Below, in pieces: positions 35,263 through 44,489 of a stretch of DNA of 57,795 nucleotides. The translations under genes were made by a program, and so were the position numbers. The notes below the pieces were generated by a model. It was not told the DNA's origin and did no database searches. It saw only the letters and a list, made by a program, of their open reading frames with translations. Origin of the DNA: Chloroflexota bacterium (lineage in GTDB: Bacteria; Chloroflexota; UBA11872). The stretch spans positions 1 through 57,795 of the forward strand of contig JAPPLN010000050.1 of the NCBI GenBank assembly GCA_028874175.1. The letters are read 5' to 3'. The first letter of the stretch is position 1. Each line of letters begins with the position of its first letter.

Positions 35263-36861
35263 TCAGCCCACCGGCGGCAGCCGATATTCGATCAGCGTCG
35301 GACACCGCCGCGCCAGCCCGCGCTCCACCGCCGCCCCCAGCGCCTCCGGCGTGTCCACCCCTTCCGCCGCCGCGCCGAAAGACTTCCCGAACGCCACGAA
35401 ATCCGGATTGTGCAGCCGCACGTCCACCGTCCGCCCACCGAAGTTCCCCCGAAAGTTCCCGTCAATAGCCGCGTACGACGAGTCGTTGAACACCACCGCC
35501 ACCACCGGCAGCTGCTCCCGTACCGCCGTCGCCAGCTCTTCCGCCGTAAATAGAAAGCCGCCATCGCCGCTCAGCGATAGCACCGGCCGTTCGGGACACG
35601 CCACCTGCGCCCCGATCGCCGCCGGCAGGCTGAAGCCCAGCGTGCCGAAGTAGATCGGAAACATGTACGACCGCGGCTGATCCACCGGAAACAGCCCGGC
35701 CGAGCGGTAGCTGGTCATCGTCATATCGTTCACCAGCACGCCGTCGTCCGGCAGCACCCGCCGAAGCTCCTCAAGAATCGCTGCCGACCTCGGGTCGTCC
35801 GCGGCGTCATGCGGACTGCGTCGACGAGCCCGCATCCCCTCGGCAATGTCCGGGGCCTCCGGCGGCGGCTCGTCCGGCAGCGCTTCCAGCAGTTCGCTCA
35901 CCGCCGCCGCGGCATCAGCCTGGATCGACACGGCGTTGGACCGATGCCGCCCCAACTCGGCCGCCGAGCGATCGACCTGGATCAGCGTCTCCGGCAGCGG
36001 CATTCGGTCGTCGTCCGTCACCCGCGCCCCCAGGCGGCACCCCACCACCAGCGCCACGTCTCGGGTCCGCAGCAACTCGTACAGGCTCTCGTCCAGGCGG
36101 TGCTTGCAGCCCAGCGACAGCGGATGCGACTCGGGGAACGCCCCCTTGCCCGTCTGAGCCGTCAGCACCGGCGCCTGCAGCCGCTCCGCCAGCGCCTCGA
36201 CCTCCGACCCCGCGTCCATCGCCCCGCTGCCCAGGAAAATCAGGGGCGCCTCGGCCTCGGCCAGCAACTCGGCCGCCCGATCCACCGCCGCCGTGTCCGG
36301 CGAGGACGCCGTTGCCGGCACTGCCCCCGCCATCTCCACGTCCGCCGTCTCGGTCAAAAGGTCCAGTGGGATTTCTACGCTGGCCGGACCCGGCCGATCC
36401 GTCGTAATCGCGTCCATGGCCCGGGTCACCGCGCCTGGAATCTCCGGCACCCACTCCACCAGCTCGTGGTGCCCCACCAGTGCCCGCAAGACGCCCGATT
36501 GGTCCCGCAACTCGTGCAACTCGCCGGCTTCTGGCGTGCGCGACGCCGGACCCAGCGCCGTCGCGATGTGCAACACCGGTGACGACTCCGCATATGCCTC
36601 GCCCAACCCGGTGGCCGCGTTGGTGATCCCCGGCCCTGTAATCGTGGCCACGCAGGCCACCCGGCCCGATGCCCGTGCATACCCGTCCGCCATGAAAGCC
36701 GCGCCCTGCTCGTGCCGCGTGATCACCACCCGCACGTCCGGCGCGTCCAGCAGGGCGTCGTATAACCCGCCGTTATGCACGCCGGGGATCCCGAACAACG
36801 TCGTCACGCCCGCCTGGCGCATCCCGGCCACCAGGGCCTGCCCACCCGTCATCTGCGGCAT
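35263..36861 (-). CDS. TPP-dependent enzyme, acetolactate synthase large-subunit-like
   Basis: Three thiamine-enzyme domains are present. The N-terminal pyrimidine-binding domain has [11 protein letters not shown] and catalytic Glu51 in [19 protein letters not shown] central domain starts near residue 185. The C-terminal pyrophosphate domain has [17 protein letters not shown]...VVFNDSSY, the GDG-N Mg-TPP motif. The FAD-site residues of true acetolactate synthase are not obvious, and no ilvN or ilvC is nearby. So 2-oxoacid decarboxylase, benzoylformate-type or guanidino-oxopentanoate decarboxylase activity is equally possible. Length 532. Confidence 0.87.
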   Translation of the reverse strand: MPQMTGGQALVAGMRQAGVTTLFGIPGVHNGGLYDALLDAPDVRVVITRHEQGAAFMADGYARASGRVACVATITGPGITNAATGLGEAYAESSPVLHIATALGPASRTPEAGELHELRDQSGVLRALVGHHELVEWVPEIPGAVTRAMDAITTDRPGPASVEIPLDLLTETADVEMAGAVPATASSPDTAAVDRAAELLAEAEAPLIFLGSGAMDAGSEVEALAERLQAPVLTAQTGKGAFPESHPLSLGCKHRLDESLYELLRTRDVALVVGCRLGARVTDDDRMPLPETLIQVDRSAAELGRHRSNAVSIQADAAAAVSELLEALPDEPPPEAPDIAEGMRARRRSPHDAADDPRSAAILEELRRVLPDDGVLVNDMTMTSYRSAGLFPVDQPRSYMFPIYFGTLGFSLPAAIGAQVACPERPVLSLSGDGGFLFTAEELATAVREQLPVVAVVFNDSSYAAIDGNFRGNFGGRTVDVRLHNPDFVAFGKSFGAAAEGVDTPEALGAAVERGLARRCPTLIEYRLPPVG

Positions 36862-36996
36862 CGGCGCCAGCTCCCACGTCTGCTGTCGGAGCGCTGCGGC
36901 AGCGCTCCCGACCAGCCTAGCGAACCTCCCCCCGGTCGCTCAGGCCGCCCGTAGAATCCACCGTCGCCCCGCGGCCTACGTCCCCGCTGCCTACCG

Positions 36997-38376
36997 ATGA
37001 ACCCCAGCGCTCCAACCACCGACACCATCGCCGCCATCGCCACCCCCGTGGGCGCTGGCGGCATCGGTGTTGTTCGCATCAGCGGCCCCGAGGCCCTCTG
37101 GATCGCCCGCCGCGTCACCCGCCGCCCCCGCGACCCCAAACCCCGCTACGCCCACCTGGCGCGGGTCTACGACGGCAACAACGAGCTGATCGACCAGGCC
37201 CTCCTGCTCTTCATGCCCGGCCCCCGCTCCTACACCGGGGAGGACGTCGCCGAACTCAGCTGCCACGGCGGTCCCATAGCTCTCCGGCGCGTGCTCGACA
37301 GCATCCTTGCCGCGGGCGCCCGCCCCGCCGGCCCCGGCGAGTTCACCCTCCGTGCCTTCCTGAACGGCCGCCTCGACCTGGCCCAGGCCGAGGCCGTGGC
37401 CGACCTCGTCGCCGCCCCCACGCCCGCCGCCCTCGCTGTCGCCGCCAATCAGTTGGCCGGACGTCTCTCCGATGCCGTTGGCGACATGCGCAGCGCCTGC
37501 CTTGACCTCTTGGCCCAGATGGAAGCCGAGGTCGACTTTGACGAAGACGAAGTCCCTGCCATGGACCGCGGCGTCGTCGCCGCCACCCTCGACTCGCTCC
37601 ACCAGCGGCTGGAGGATGCTCTCGCCTCGGCGGGACGCGGCATCATGCAGCGCCACGGCGTTCGCGTGGCCCTGGTCGGCAGCCCCAATGTCGGAAAGTC
37701 CTCACTCATGAACGCGCTGCTCAGCACCGACCGCGCCATCGTCACCGAGATTCCCGGCACCACCCGCGACGTCCTGGAAGAGTCCTTTGACCTCGACGGC
37801 GTCCCCATCGTCCTCAACGACACCGCCGGCCTGCGCGAGACCCGCGACCCCGTCGAAACCCTGGGCGTCGAACGCAGCTCCCGTGCCCTCGATGGCGCCG
37901 ATGCCGTCGTCCTGGTGCTGGACGCCAGCCGCCCCCTCCTGGGCAACGACGAAAACGCCGCCGAGCGCGTGCGCCAGGCCGCCAAACCAACCATCGTCTC
38001 ACTCAACAAGCGAGACCTTCCGCACGCGGTCCGGGCCGATGACGTCCGCGACCTCGCCCCAGGCGCGCCCATTGTCCGCACCGCCGCCATCCGCGAGGAC
38101 GTCAGCGAGCTACGCCAGGCCCTCCGCCACGTCATTGGCCTGGTCGGCGCCGACGGCGGCCTCGCCCTCGTGGCCAGCGTTCGCCATCAGGAAGCCCTCA
38201 CCCGCGCCCGCGACGAACTCGCGGGCGCCCGCCGCGCCGTGGCCGACGACGAACCGTCCGACTTCATCAGCATCGGCGTCCGCGGCGCGGTCAACGCCCT
38301 CGGCGAAATCACCGGCGAATCCGCCACCGAAGACCTTCTCGACGTCATCTTCTCGAAATTCTGTATCGGCAAGTAA
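36997..38376 (+). CDS. mnmE: tRNA modification GTPase MnmE
   Basis: MnmE works with MnmG to install the 5-carboxymethylaminomethyl group on wobble uridine 34. The N-terminal folate-binding domain (residues 1-120) has [20 protein letters not shown] and [15 protein letters not shown]. The G domain inserted in the helical region has GSPNVGKSS near 228, [10 protein letters not shown] and [10 protein letters not shown], with NKRD for guanine. The protein ends in FCIGK, the conserved C-terminal CIGK with its essential Cys. Length 459. mnmG is not in the window. Confidence 0.97.
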   Translation: MNPSAPTTDTIAAIATPVGAGGIGVVRISGPEALWIARRVTRRPRDPKPRYAHLARVYDGNNELIDQALLLFMPGPRSYTGEDVAELSCHGGPIALRRVLDSILAAGARPAGPGEFTLRAFLNGRLDLAQAEAVADLVAAPTPAALAVAANQLAGRLSDAVGDMRSACLDLLAQMEAEVDFDEDEVPAMDRGVVAATLDSLHQRLEDALASAGRGIMQRHGVRVALVGSPNVGKSSLMNALLSTDRAIVTEIPGTTRDVLEESFDLDGVPIVLNDTAGLRETRDPVETLGVERSSRALDGADAVVLVLDASRPLLGNDENAAERVRQAAKPTIVSLNKRDLPHAVRADDVRDLAPGAPIVRTAAIREDVSELRQALRHVIGLVGADGGLALVASVRHQEALTRARDELAGARRAVADDEPSDFISIGVRGAVNALGEITGESATEDLLDVIFSKFCIGK

Positions 38377-38391
38377 AGCTCGGAGCCCTAG

Positions 38392-41300
38392 CTAGGTGGA
38401 CGGACTGCGTGCGCCCTCCGAGGCCGACACATCCGATGCTTTCACCCCGCGAACAAGGACGAGCCCCGCCACCGCCGCCGCCAGCGTCCAGAACATCGCC
38501 GCCAGTTCCGGCAGAAAGTACGCGTGGTCTACCAGGCCATGCGTCAGCGCCGCCGCCATCGCCCCCGCTAATCCGAAGGTCAGCGGATCGGAGCCGCGGT
38601 CGCGATCCCTGCGAATCTGCCGCCAGTCCCGCCAGAACAGCACCAGCACCGCGACGAGCGCCAGCAGTCCAATCAGCCCCAGCGACACCCAGGCGTCCAG
38701 TACCAGATTGTGCGGGTGCGAGATGTTCGGCTCCCGCCACGCCTCCGGCCGCATGTACGCCCGGTAGTGCGTCAGAAAATTGTCCGGACCCACCCCGAAG
38801 AGCCAGTTGTCGCGCCCCATCCGCCAGGCGCTGTCCCAGATGGCCAGCCGAGACACCGCCCCGCTATCCCCGATGCGCAGCAGCTGGCCAATCCGCTCAA
38901 CGCCCGTCACCAGCACGATCCCCGCCAGCGCCGCCAGCGACAGCGCCACTGCCCCCAGGCGATGTCTGAATCCGACCCGCGCCCACAGTGGACGCGCCGC
39001 CACCGCCAGCCCCACCAGCGCCCCCAGCCACGCCCCTCGGCTCCACGTCAGGATCAGCACGACCAGCAACACGGCAAGCGCCAGCAGCCAGAGCCCGCGA
39101 GTGCTCGCGAGCCGCCCCAAACCCCAACCGCACCGCCCACGGACCAGGGTCCTCGTGCCTGCGGCCACTGCCAACGCCAGGGCCACCGGCGCCGCCCGCT
39201 CCAGCACCAATGCAAGGTTGTTGGGCGACCCGTACGTGCCCCGCACGCGCGGTGGAAACACCTCGGTCACCACCGCGCCAAACGGAATCAGCGCCAGCGC
39301 AACCAGAGCCGCCAGCGCCGCCCCCGCCACCAGCGCCGCCAGCAATCGGCGCACATCGCTGCGTTCGCGCAAAACCGAAGCCAGCACCAGGAAGAACGCC
39401 GCCGGCTCCAGGATCACCGTGCGCAGGTCGCGCAACGCGAACTTCGGATAGTCGGCCAGTGCCGCCGCCACGATTCCAGCCACCGCGAATACGGCTGCCG
39501 CCGCCAGCCATCGAACCGGCGGCAGGCGCGACGGCCCACACCACAGCGCGCGCACGATCCATGCCGCCACCACCGCCAGGATCAGGACTTCGCCCACCGG
39601 CCGGTCAAACACCCCCGTCCGCCCGATCACGCCCACGAACGGAATGGCCGCCACCGCCACCAACGCCGCGTCCCGCAGCCGCGCAACCGCCATCACGCCC
39701 ATGCCAAGCGCCAGCAGCACTCGAATCAGCGTCCACGCGGAAGTCAGTCCGCCGGCTGGCAGCACCGCATACAACACCGCCGACAGCGCCAGTACCGCTT
39801 CGCCCAGTCGCAGCGGGCCAACCCGCCGGTCCATCCAGGTCAAAGACAGCCACGCCAGCATCCGCCGTGGGCCGCGCCACGATCGCGCCGTCCACACCGC
39901 CAGCGCCCCAGCCGCTGCCCACATCCCGCCCAGCGCCAGCCACGGCCACGTCGGCCGCGCATTCCCCACCAGCAGCCCGTCCACGATCACCAGGCCCCCG
40001 GTTGAGGCCGGGTTTGACTCGGCCAGCACCGTCAGTTCCAGCGTGTGCATCCCGGGCGGCAGCCGCGTCGCAATCGGGATCCGCGCCAGCGGCTCCACGC
40101 TCGGCGCATACAGGTCCAGGATTGCCTCACCCGCCGGATTCCGCGGCAGCGCATCCGCCAGCGCGTCCCGCCCGTCAATCCGCGCCAGCACCCGTCCCAG
40201 GTCGGGACCCCGCCGCGTCAGCAGCCCCACGTCCGTGCCGTCAAACCGGAATCTCACCGTCGCGCCCGCCACCCCGGTCTGCCGGTGCAGGGTCAGCGAC
40301 GCCAGGTCGCTGGGCACCCGCGGCCACGGCCCCGCATAGCTCACCGCGGCGTGCGTCTCCTGGTGCAGACCGGCCCCCGCAGCCACCGGACCGCCGAAGG
40401 CCGCCCGCACCGCCTCGAGATTGGGGCGCGGCGTGAAGTCCTTGTCCATCAGCCGGAAGTAGGGCGTGGGATCCCGCGAATCCAGGTCCTCCGGCCAGCG
40501 TGAGGCCCAGATCACGATCGTCGGCATCCACGGCCACTGCGCGCGCGCCCGCCGGAGCCCGTCCACCGTCCAGGCTGCCTGCACCTCGATCGGGTGATTG
40601 CCCCAGATGCCCGGATCCCCGGTCCAGCCGGCCGGCAGCGACATCCAGCCGTACTCCGTCGCCCACACCGGCGTCTGCGCGTCGCCAAACGCCAGCATGA
40701 CCTCCCGCCACAGCACGGCGCGCGGAAAGTTCACCCGCTGATCGTCTATGCGGAAATCGCGCGGTCCCGTCCACAATCCGTACGACATGCTGGCCGCGAT
40801 GTCGAAATCGCCCTTCGCGCCCAACAGGTACAGCTGCCGCAGAAACAGCAGGTCGCTCAGGTTCTCGGGTCCCGTCTCGATCGTCGGCGCCAGCCCCGCC
40901 AGCACGATCCGCGCCTCCGGGTCGGCCTCGCGAATCGCCCCGCCCACCGCCCGCAACATCGCCAGGTACTCGGCCGCGTTCGGCGGTCGCCCGCCCCACT
41001 CGCCGAACAGGTTCGGCTCGTTCCAGACCTGGTAGTAGCGCACCTTGCCCCGATATCGCGCTGCCAACTGTCCGGCAAAGCGCGCGAACTCCGCGTTGTC
41101 GGCCGGCGGTGCCTGCATCCACGGGTTCTCCCGCGGATCGAACCCCGGCGTGGCCCAGACAGGCGCTCGGTCCAACCGTGCCAGGATCTCAATCCCCGCA
41201 TCCCGCGAAGCCTCCACGATGTGGTCGTACTTGACCCACGCGTCCTGGCCAAGATCGGGGTGCTCCTCCGGGTCCAGCGGCTCGAACTCCGCCCAGTTGA

Positions 41301-41568
41301 ACTCCTGGCGAATCAACCCCACCCCGGCCGCCCGCAGCACGGCCAGCTCTTGCCGGACTTTCGCTTGATCGGGCTCGCGGTGCAGGAACGTGTTGGCCCC
41401 GATAGCCGGGGCATCCGTGTCTCGGATCTCGCCCAGGTCCGCCGTGCCGTAAGTCACGCCGCGATCCAGCAGCGCCATCAGCCCCACCGCGCCAACCGTA
41501 ACCACGGCCGCCACCGCTACGGCCGCCGGCAGCAGCCAGCCGCGCCGCAGTCGCAATAGGTGTCTCAG
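38392..41568 (-). CDS. Glycoside hydrolase-O-antigen ligase-like fusion, membrane protein
   Basis: The first 35 residues include one membrane helix (GWLLPAAVAVAAVVTVGAVG). Residues about 45-370 form a TIM-barrel glycoside-hydrolase-like domain with VWNEPNLFGEWGG near 180 (acid/base Glu) and WATEYGWMSLP (second Glu). It closely resembles the next gene upstream. About 200 residues of beta-sandwich-like sequence follow. The last 470 residues are multi-pass membrane with Wzy_C/O-antigen ligase features: LTWSRGAWLGALVGL and LFGVGPDNFLTHYRAYM...SHPHNLVLDAWVSLG. It may both trim and transfer surface glycan. The start is uncertain: CTG 41568 has AGGA five bases before it; TTG 41556 is an alternative. 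Any longer frame overlaps the upstream gene. Confidence 0.85.
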   Translation of the reverse strand: MRHLLRLRRGWLLPAAVAVAAVVTVGAVGLMALLDRGVTYGTADLGEIRDTDAPAIGANTFLHREPDQAKVRQELAVLRAAGVGLIRQEFNWAEFEPLDPEEHPDLGQDAWVKYDHIVEASRDAGIEILARLDRAPVWATPGFDPRENPWMQAPPADNAEFARFAGQLAARYRGKVRYYQVWNEPNLFGEWGGRPPNAAEYLAMLRAVGGAIREADPEARIVLAGLAPTIETGPENLSDLLFLRQLYLLGAKGDFDIAASMSYGLWTGPRDFRIDDQRVNFPRAVLWREVMLAFGDAQTPVWATEYGWMSLPAGWTGDPGIWGNHPIEVQAAWTVDGLRRARAQWPWMPTIVIWASRWPEDLDSRDPTPYFRLMDKDFTPRPNLEAVRAAFGGPVAAGAGLHQETHAAVSYAGPWPRVPSDLASLTLHRQTGVAGATVRFRFDGTDVGLLTRRGPDLGRVLARIDGRDALADALPRNPAGEAILDLYAPSVEPLARIPIATRLPPGMHTLELTVLAESNPASTGGLVIVDGLLVGNARPTWPWLALGGMWAAAGALAVWTARSWRGPRRMLAWLSLTWMDRRVGPLRLGEAVLALSAVLYAVLPAGGLTSAWTLIRVLLALGMGVMAVARLRDAALVAVAAIPFVGVIGRTGVFDRPVGEVLILAVVAAWIVRALWCGPSRLPPVRWLAAAAVFAVAGIVAAALADYPKFALRDLRTVILEPAAFFLVLASVLRERSDVRRLLAALVAGAALAALVALALIPFGAVVTEVFPPRVRGTYGSPNNLALVLERAAPVALALAVAAGTRTLVRGRCGWGLGRLASTRGLWLLALAVLLVVLILTWSRGAWLGALVGLAVAARPLWARVGFRHRLGAVALSLAALAGIVLVTGVERIGQLLRIGDSGAVSRLAIWDSAWRMGRDNWLFGVGPDNFLTHYRAYMRPEAWREPNISHPHNLVLDAWVSLGLIGLLALVAVLVLFWRDWRQIRRDRDRGSDPLTFGLAGAMAAALTHGLVDHAYFLPELAAMFWTLAAAVAGLVLVRGVKASDVSASEGARSPST

Positions 41569-41575
41569 CTTCGTC

Positions 41576-42733
41576 CTAGGGGAACGAGGCGCCGGTGGCG
41601 GCGCGTTGCACGGCCCGGTAGACGAGCCGCGGGGTGAAGTCCGGTTCGACCATGCGGAAGTAGTACTCGCTCTCGTCGGGCTGCAAGGCCCCGAGCGGCT
41701 TGCGGAAGAACCAGAGATTGAACACACCCGCCCATGGCCAGTGGGTCAGGGCGTACCGCACGCCTTCCACCGTCCACTCGGCCTGTGTTTCCTCCGGCAC
41801 CCGCCGCCAAACGAGCTTGGCCGGACTCATGTCCGCCGGCGAGGCATTCCAGCCGTACTCGTTGAACCAGACCGGCCGGTTGCGTAGGCCAAATTCCACC
41901 ATCAACTCGCGTACAAACTCCACCCGCCGGAAATTCAGCACATGCAGGTCGGGTGGCGCCTCCGGCGGATGCTCCAGGCCAAAGGCGTTGGCCGCCTGCA
42001 CGTCCAGGTAGTCGCCCGCGCCCGCCTCATAGAACCGCCGCAGGTAGTGCAACTCGTCCATGGCCCGCGGACTGTTCTCCAGCGTGGCGGCCATCGGCGC
42101 CGCGATCACCACGTTGTCCTCGTCCACGCTCTTGATGGCCAGGTTGGCCACCCGCAGAAGCCGGGCATATTCCTCCGGTTGCGGCGGCGCGCCGCCCCAT
42201 TCGTGCGCCAGGTTCGGCTCGTTCCAGATCTGGTAATGGCGCACCCGCCCGCGGTAACGCGTGGCGAACGCTGAAAGGAAGCGCCCGTAGTCCACGTAAT
42301 TCGTCGGCGGCGTCGTCGGATGCGCCTTGTTCACCCGCGCCCAGGCTGGCGCGCGGTCGATCCGCGCAATGATCTCCACCCCCGCTTCTTCCGCCAGGTC
42401 GACGATCTCGTCGTACTTGTCCCAGGTCGAGCGCCGGGCGGCGGCGTTGAAGTACTGCCCGCGTTCCGGCGTCTCGATGTCCGCCCACGGCGCGTGCTGC
42501 TTGATCCAGCGAATCCCGGCGTCCCGAACCATCTCAAGCGTATGGCGGCGCTTCCACGTCTCGACTTCCAGGTCCAGAAAAGTATTGGCGCCCCAGGGCC
42601 ACACGTTGGCCAGGGCGATCGGACTGGGCTGCCGACGCTGGATCGCCGAATCGCCGCAGGCCGTCAGCGCCGCCAGCGCGGCCGCCGCGGCGCCGCCTGA
42701 CAGCACGGCCCGGCGCCCGACGGCCCGCGTCAT
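41576..42733 (-). CDS. Glycoside-hydrolase-like lipoprotein (cellulase/GH39-like TIM barrel)
   Basis: The leader MTRAVGRRAVLSGGAAAAAL plus lipobox LTAC with Cys26 indicates an exported lipoprotein, with twin-Arg as a Tat hint. The barrel has QIWNEPNLAHEWGG with Glu172 as the likely acid/base and PVWFNEYGWNASP with Glu292 as the likely nucleophile, placing it in clan GH-A. Order and spacing match the N-terminal domain of the downstream fusion protein, so the two genes arose by tandem duplication. The substrate is unknown; a role in surface polysaccharide processing is inferred from the neighbour. The ATG overlaps the stop of the sugar-isomerase-like gene by 4 nt. Confidence 0.87.
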   Translation of the reverse strand: MTRAVGRRAVLSGGAAAAALAALTACGDSAIQRRQPSPIALANVWPWGANTFLDLEVETWKRRHTLEMVRDAGIRWIKQHAPWADIETPERGQYFNAAARRSTWDKYDEIVDLAEEAGVEIIARIDRAPAWARVNKAHPTTPPTNYVDYGRFLSAFATRYRGRVRHYQIWNEPNLAHEWGGAPPQPEEYARLLRVANLAIKSVDEDNVVIAAPMAATLENSPRAMDELHYLRRFYEAGAGDYLDVQAANAFGLEHPPEAPPDLHVLNFRRVEFVRELMVEFGLRNRPVWFNEYGWNASPADMSPAKLVWRRVPEETQAEWTVEGVRYALTHWPWAGVFNLWFFRKPLGALQPDESEYYFRMVEPDFTPRLVYRAVQRAATGASFP

Positions 42734-43602
42734 GCCAGGTCCGCTTCCAATTCAAACCCCAGGCCCACCATGTAGTCCCGCGAGATCTGGACGCTGGCGG
42801 ACGGATCCCGTCCCGGCTGGTCGTGTCCCACGGCCAACCAGCCCTCGAACCCGCGCTCCCGCAGCAAATCCACCACGCCCTCCACGTCCGCGTCCCCCTG
42901 CCCGAGCTCAAGGAAGCCCCCGGCCTCCCAGAACTCCTCCAGGGAGCCCTTCGCCCAGATGTGCTGTTCGTGTAGGTCGGCGTCCAGGTCCTTCAAGGTC
43001 ACGTAGGCAATGCGTTCGAAATTTCTGCGCACGAATTCCAGCGGGTCCACGCCCGCATACACCAGGTAGCCGATGTCCGGCGCCAGCCGCAGGGTATCGG
43101 GATCGGTCATGCCGATCAGCCGATCCATCTCGTCCCCCGTCTCGACGTAGGAGCCAAGCTGATTGCGAAAAAGCAGCGGCAGCTCAAAGTCGCGCTGCGT
43201 CACGTAAGCCGCCTGCGTCAGCGAGTCCGCCAGCTGCGTCCACTGGTAATCCAATAACCCGTCCTGACGCTCACTCGTGACGTGACCCGCCGTCAGCATC
43301 CGCTCCGGCGCCGGCCGAGACGACGTGATCAGGAACTGCGCGCCGATGTCGGCGAAGAACTCGGCCGCCCGCTGCAACTGGTCGAATTCGATCTCCTGGT
43401 ACATCTCGGCGAACCAGTTGGCGAAAAAGCGTCCCGCCGTCACCTCCAGCCCTTCGTCGGCCAGCACCCGGCGCGCCAGCGCCACATTCCCGGCTAGGTC
43501 GCCCACGCCCTCGATGCCGGCATACCCCGCGTCGCGCGCCTCCTCTGCAACCTGGGAAAACGGGGTGCCACCCCAGATGGTTGCCGTGACGGCGACGCGC
43601 AT
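42730..43602 (-). CDS. Sugar phosphate isomerase/epimerase-like TIM barrel with altered metal site
   Basis: The fold is the xylose-isomerase-like TIM barrel (MRVAVTATIWGGTPF, GYAGIEGVGDLAGN, LGSYVETGDEMDRLI, YAGVDPLEFVRR). Typical IolE-type members carry HPHxGxxVE, DTGH and HVHLKD. Here the matching positions read RNQLGSYVE, DIGYLVYAG and YVTLKD, so several metal-ligand histidines are gone. The protein may therefore be non-catalytic, metal-independent or a sugar binder. It begins one base after the NYN gene's stop and overlaps the following GH gene, so it belongs to the long minus-strand run. Confidence 0.8.
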   Translation of the reverse strand: MRVAVTATIWGGTPFSQVAEEARDAGYAGIEGVGDLAGNVALARRVLADEGLEVTAGRFFANWFAEMYQEIEFDQLQRAAEFFADIGAQFLITSSRPAPERMLTAGHVTSERQDGLLDYQWTQLADSLTQAAYVTQRDFELPLLFRNQLGSYVETGDEMDRLIGMTDPDTLRLAPDIGYLVYAGVDPLEFVRRNFERIAYVTLKDLDADLHEQHIWAKGSLEEFWEAGGFLELGQGDADVEGVVDLLRERGFEGWLAVGHDQPGRDPSASVQISRDYMVGLGFELEADLA

Positions 43603-44415
43603 CTAGCCCTCGTCGGCTGAAGCTCGTACGGCCCGCCCGCTCAGGTTCTCCTGTGGAAGCACTCTCGGGGAGGCTCGGTCTGGCGCGCCGCCCGTGGATT
43701 CGGAAGGTTCGGCGGGCGCGGATTCCGAGACAGCCTCTGAACCCTGCCCTGCGGCCGGAGGGCTTGCGTCCCTCGTGCCTTCCGACGTGTCGGCCGCCGA
43801 AGCGGACGTTGGCGCATCGGTCTCGGACCTGCCCGATGACCGTCGCCGCTGCCGCCGCCCTGGGGGCGGGTCCAGGCGAGGCCGTGCGTTCCCCCGCTCC
43901 GTTGGCATATCGCGACGGCCCGGGCGTTCGGACCTCACCGATTCGAGCAGGCTCGCAAACTCCACCACCTCATCAGCCGCCTCCATGAGCGCCGGCGGCG
44001 CCAGTTCGAGGCTGGTGACCACCTCCACGCGCACGCCCCGCCGCTGGACCGCCTCGATCAGCACGGTCAGGTCGGCGTCGGTGGTCAGCAGGCTGAGCGC
44101 GTCCAGGTGCGGAGCAAGCTCCAGCGCGTCCACCGCAATGTCCACACCCAGGCTGGCTCGCCGCACACCGTCCGCGCGCCGCCGCAGCGGCTTGGCGACA
44201 ACCTTGAAACCCTCGGCGGCCAACCCGGCCAGGCGCTGCTCGGAATCGGGACGGTCGTCGTCGCGCACGCCGTAGGCCACAGCCCGCACCAGTCGGCGGT
44301 TCGCGGTCAACCGCTCCCGCAACCGCCCAGGCGCCACGCGGACGCCGTGATGGCCGACCATTACGTCCAGCGAGGCCAGATCGAGGAACAGTGCGGTGCG
44401 GGGAAGAACCTCCAT
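43603..44415 (-). CDS. NYN domain (LabA/PIN-like) protein with disordered C-terminal tail
   Basis: Residues 1-155 follow the NYN/DUF88 RNase-like fold: ALFLDLASLDVMV with an early Asp, VDIAVDALELAPHLDALSLL, and the LLTTDADLTVLIEAVQRRGV segment holding the usual second acidic cluster. Residues 160-270 are low-complexity, Ser/Pro/Arg/Glu-rich, and probably disordered. Nuclease activity on RNA is a family inference. The gene is one of two NYN genes in the same run (the other is at 45902-46651) and starts 74 nt after the M50 protease gene. Confidence 0.75.
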   Translation of the reverse strand: MEVLPRTALFLDLASLDVMVGHHGVRVAPGRLRERLTANRRLVRAVAYGVRDDDRPDSEQRLAGLAAEGFKVVAKPLRRRADGVRRASLGVDIAVDALELAPHLDALSLLTTDADLTVLIEAVQRRGVRVEVVTSLELAPPALMEAADEVVEFASLLESVRSERPGRRDMPTERGNARPRLDPPPGRRQRRRSSGRSETDAPTSASAADTSEGTRDASPPAAGQGSEAVSESAPAEPSESTGGAPDRASPRVLPQENLSGRAVRASADEG

Positions 44416-44489
44416 TGGCCGAACTCCGGGCGCGTTGGCTGACTACGCGAAATGATAGTGGACGACGGCGGGCGGCTGGCCGGACTGGG

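Noticed and set aside
38710..40436. 431- and 482-codon plus-strand frames opposite the GH/ligase fusion
   Set aside because: Arg/His/Pro/Gln-rich translations with no domains; the minus-strand frame has membrane helices and catalytic motifs.
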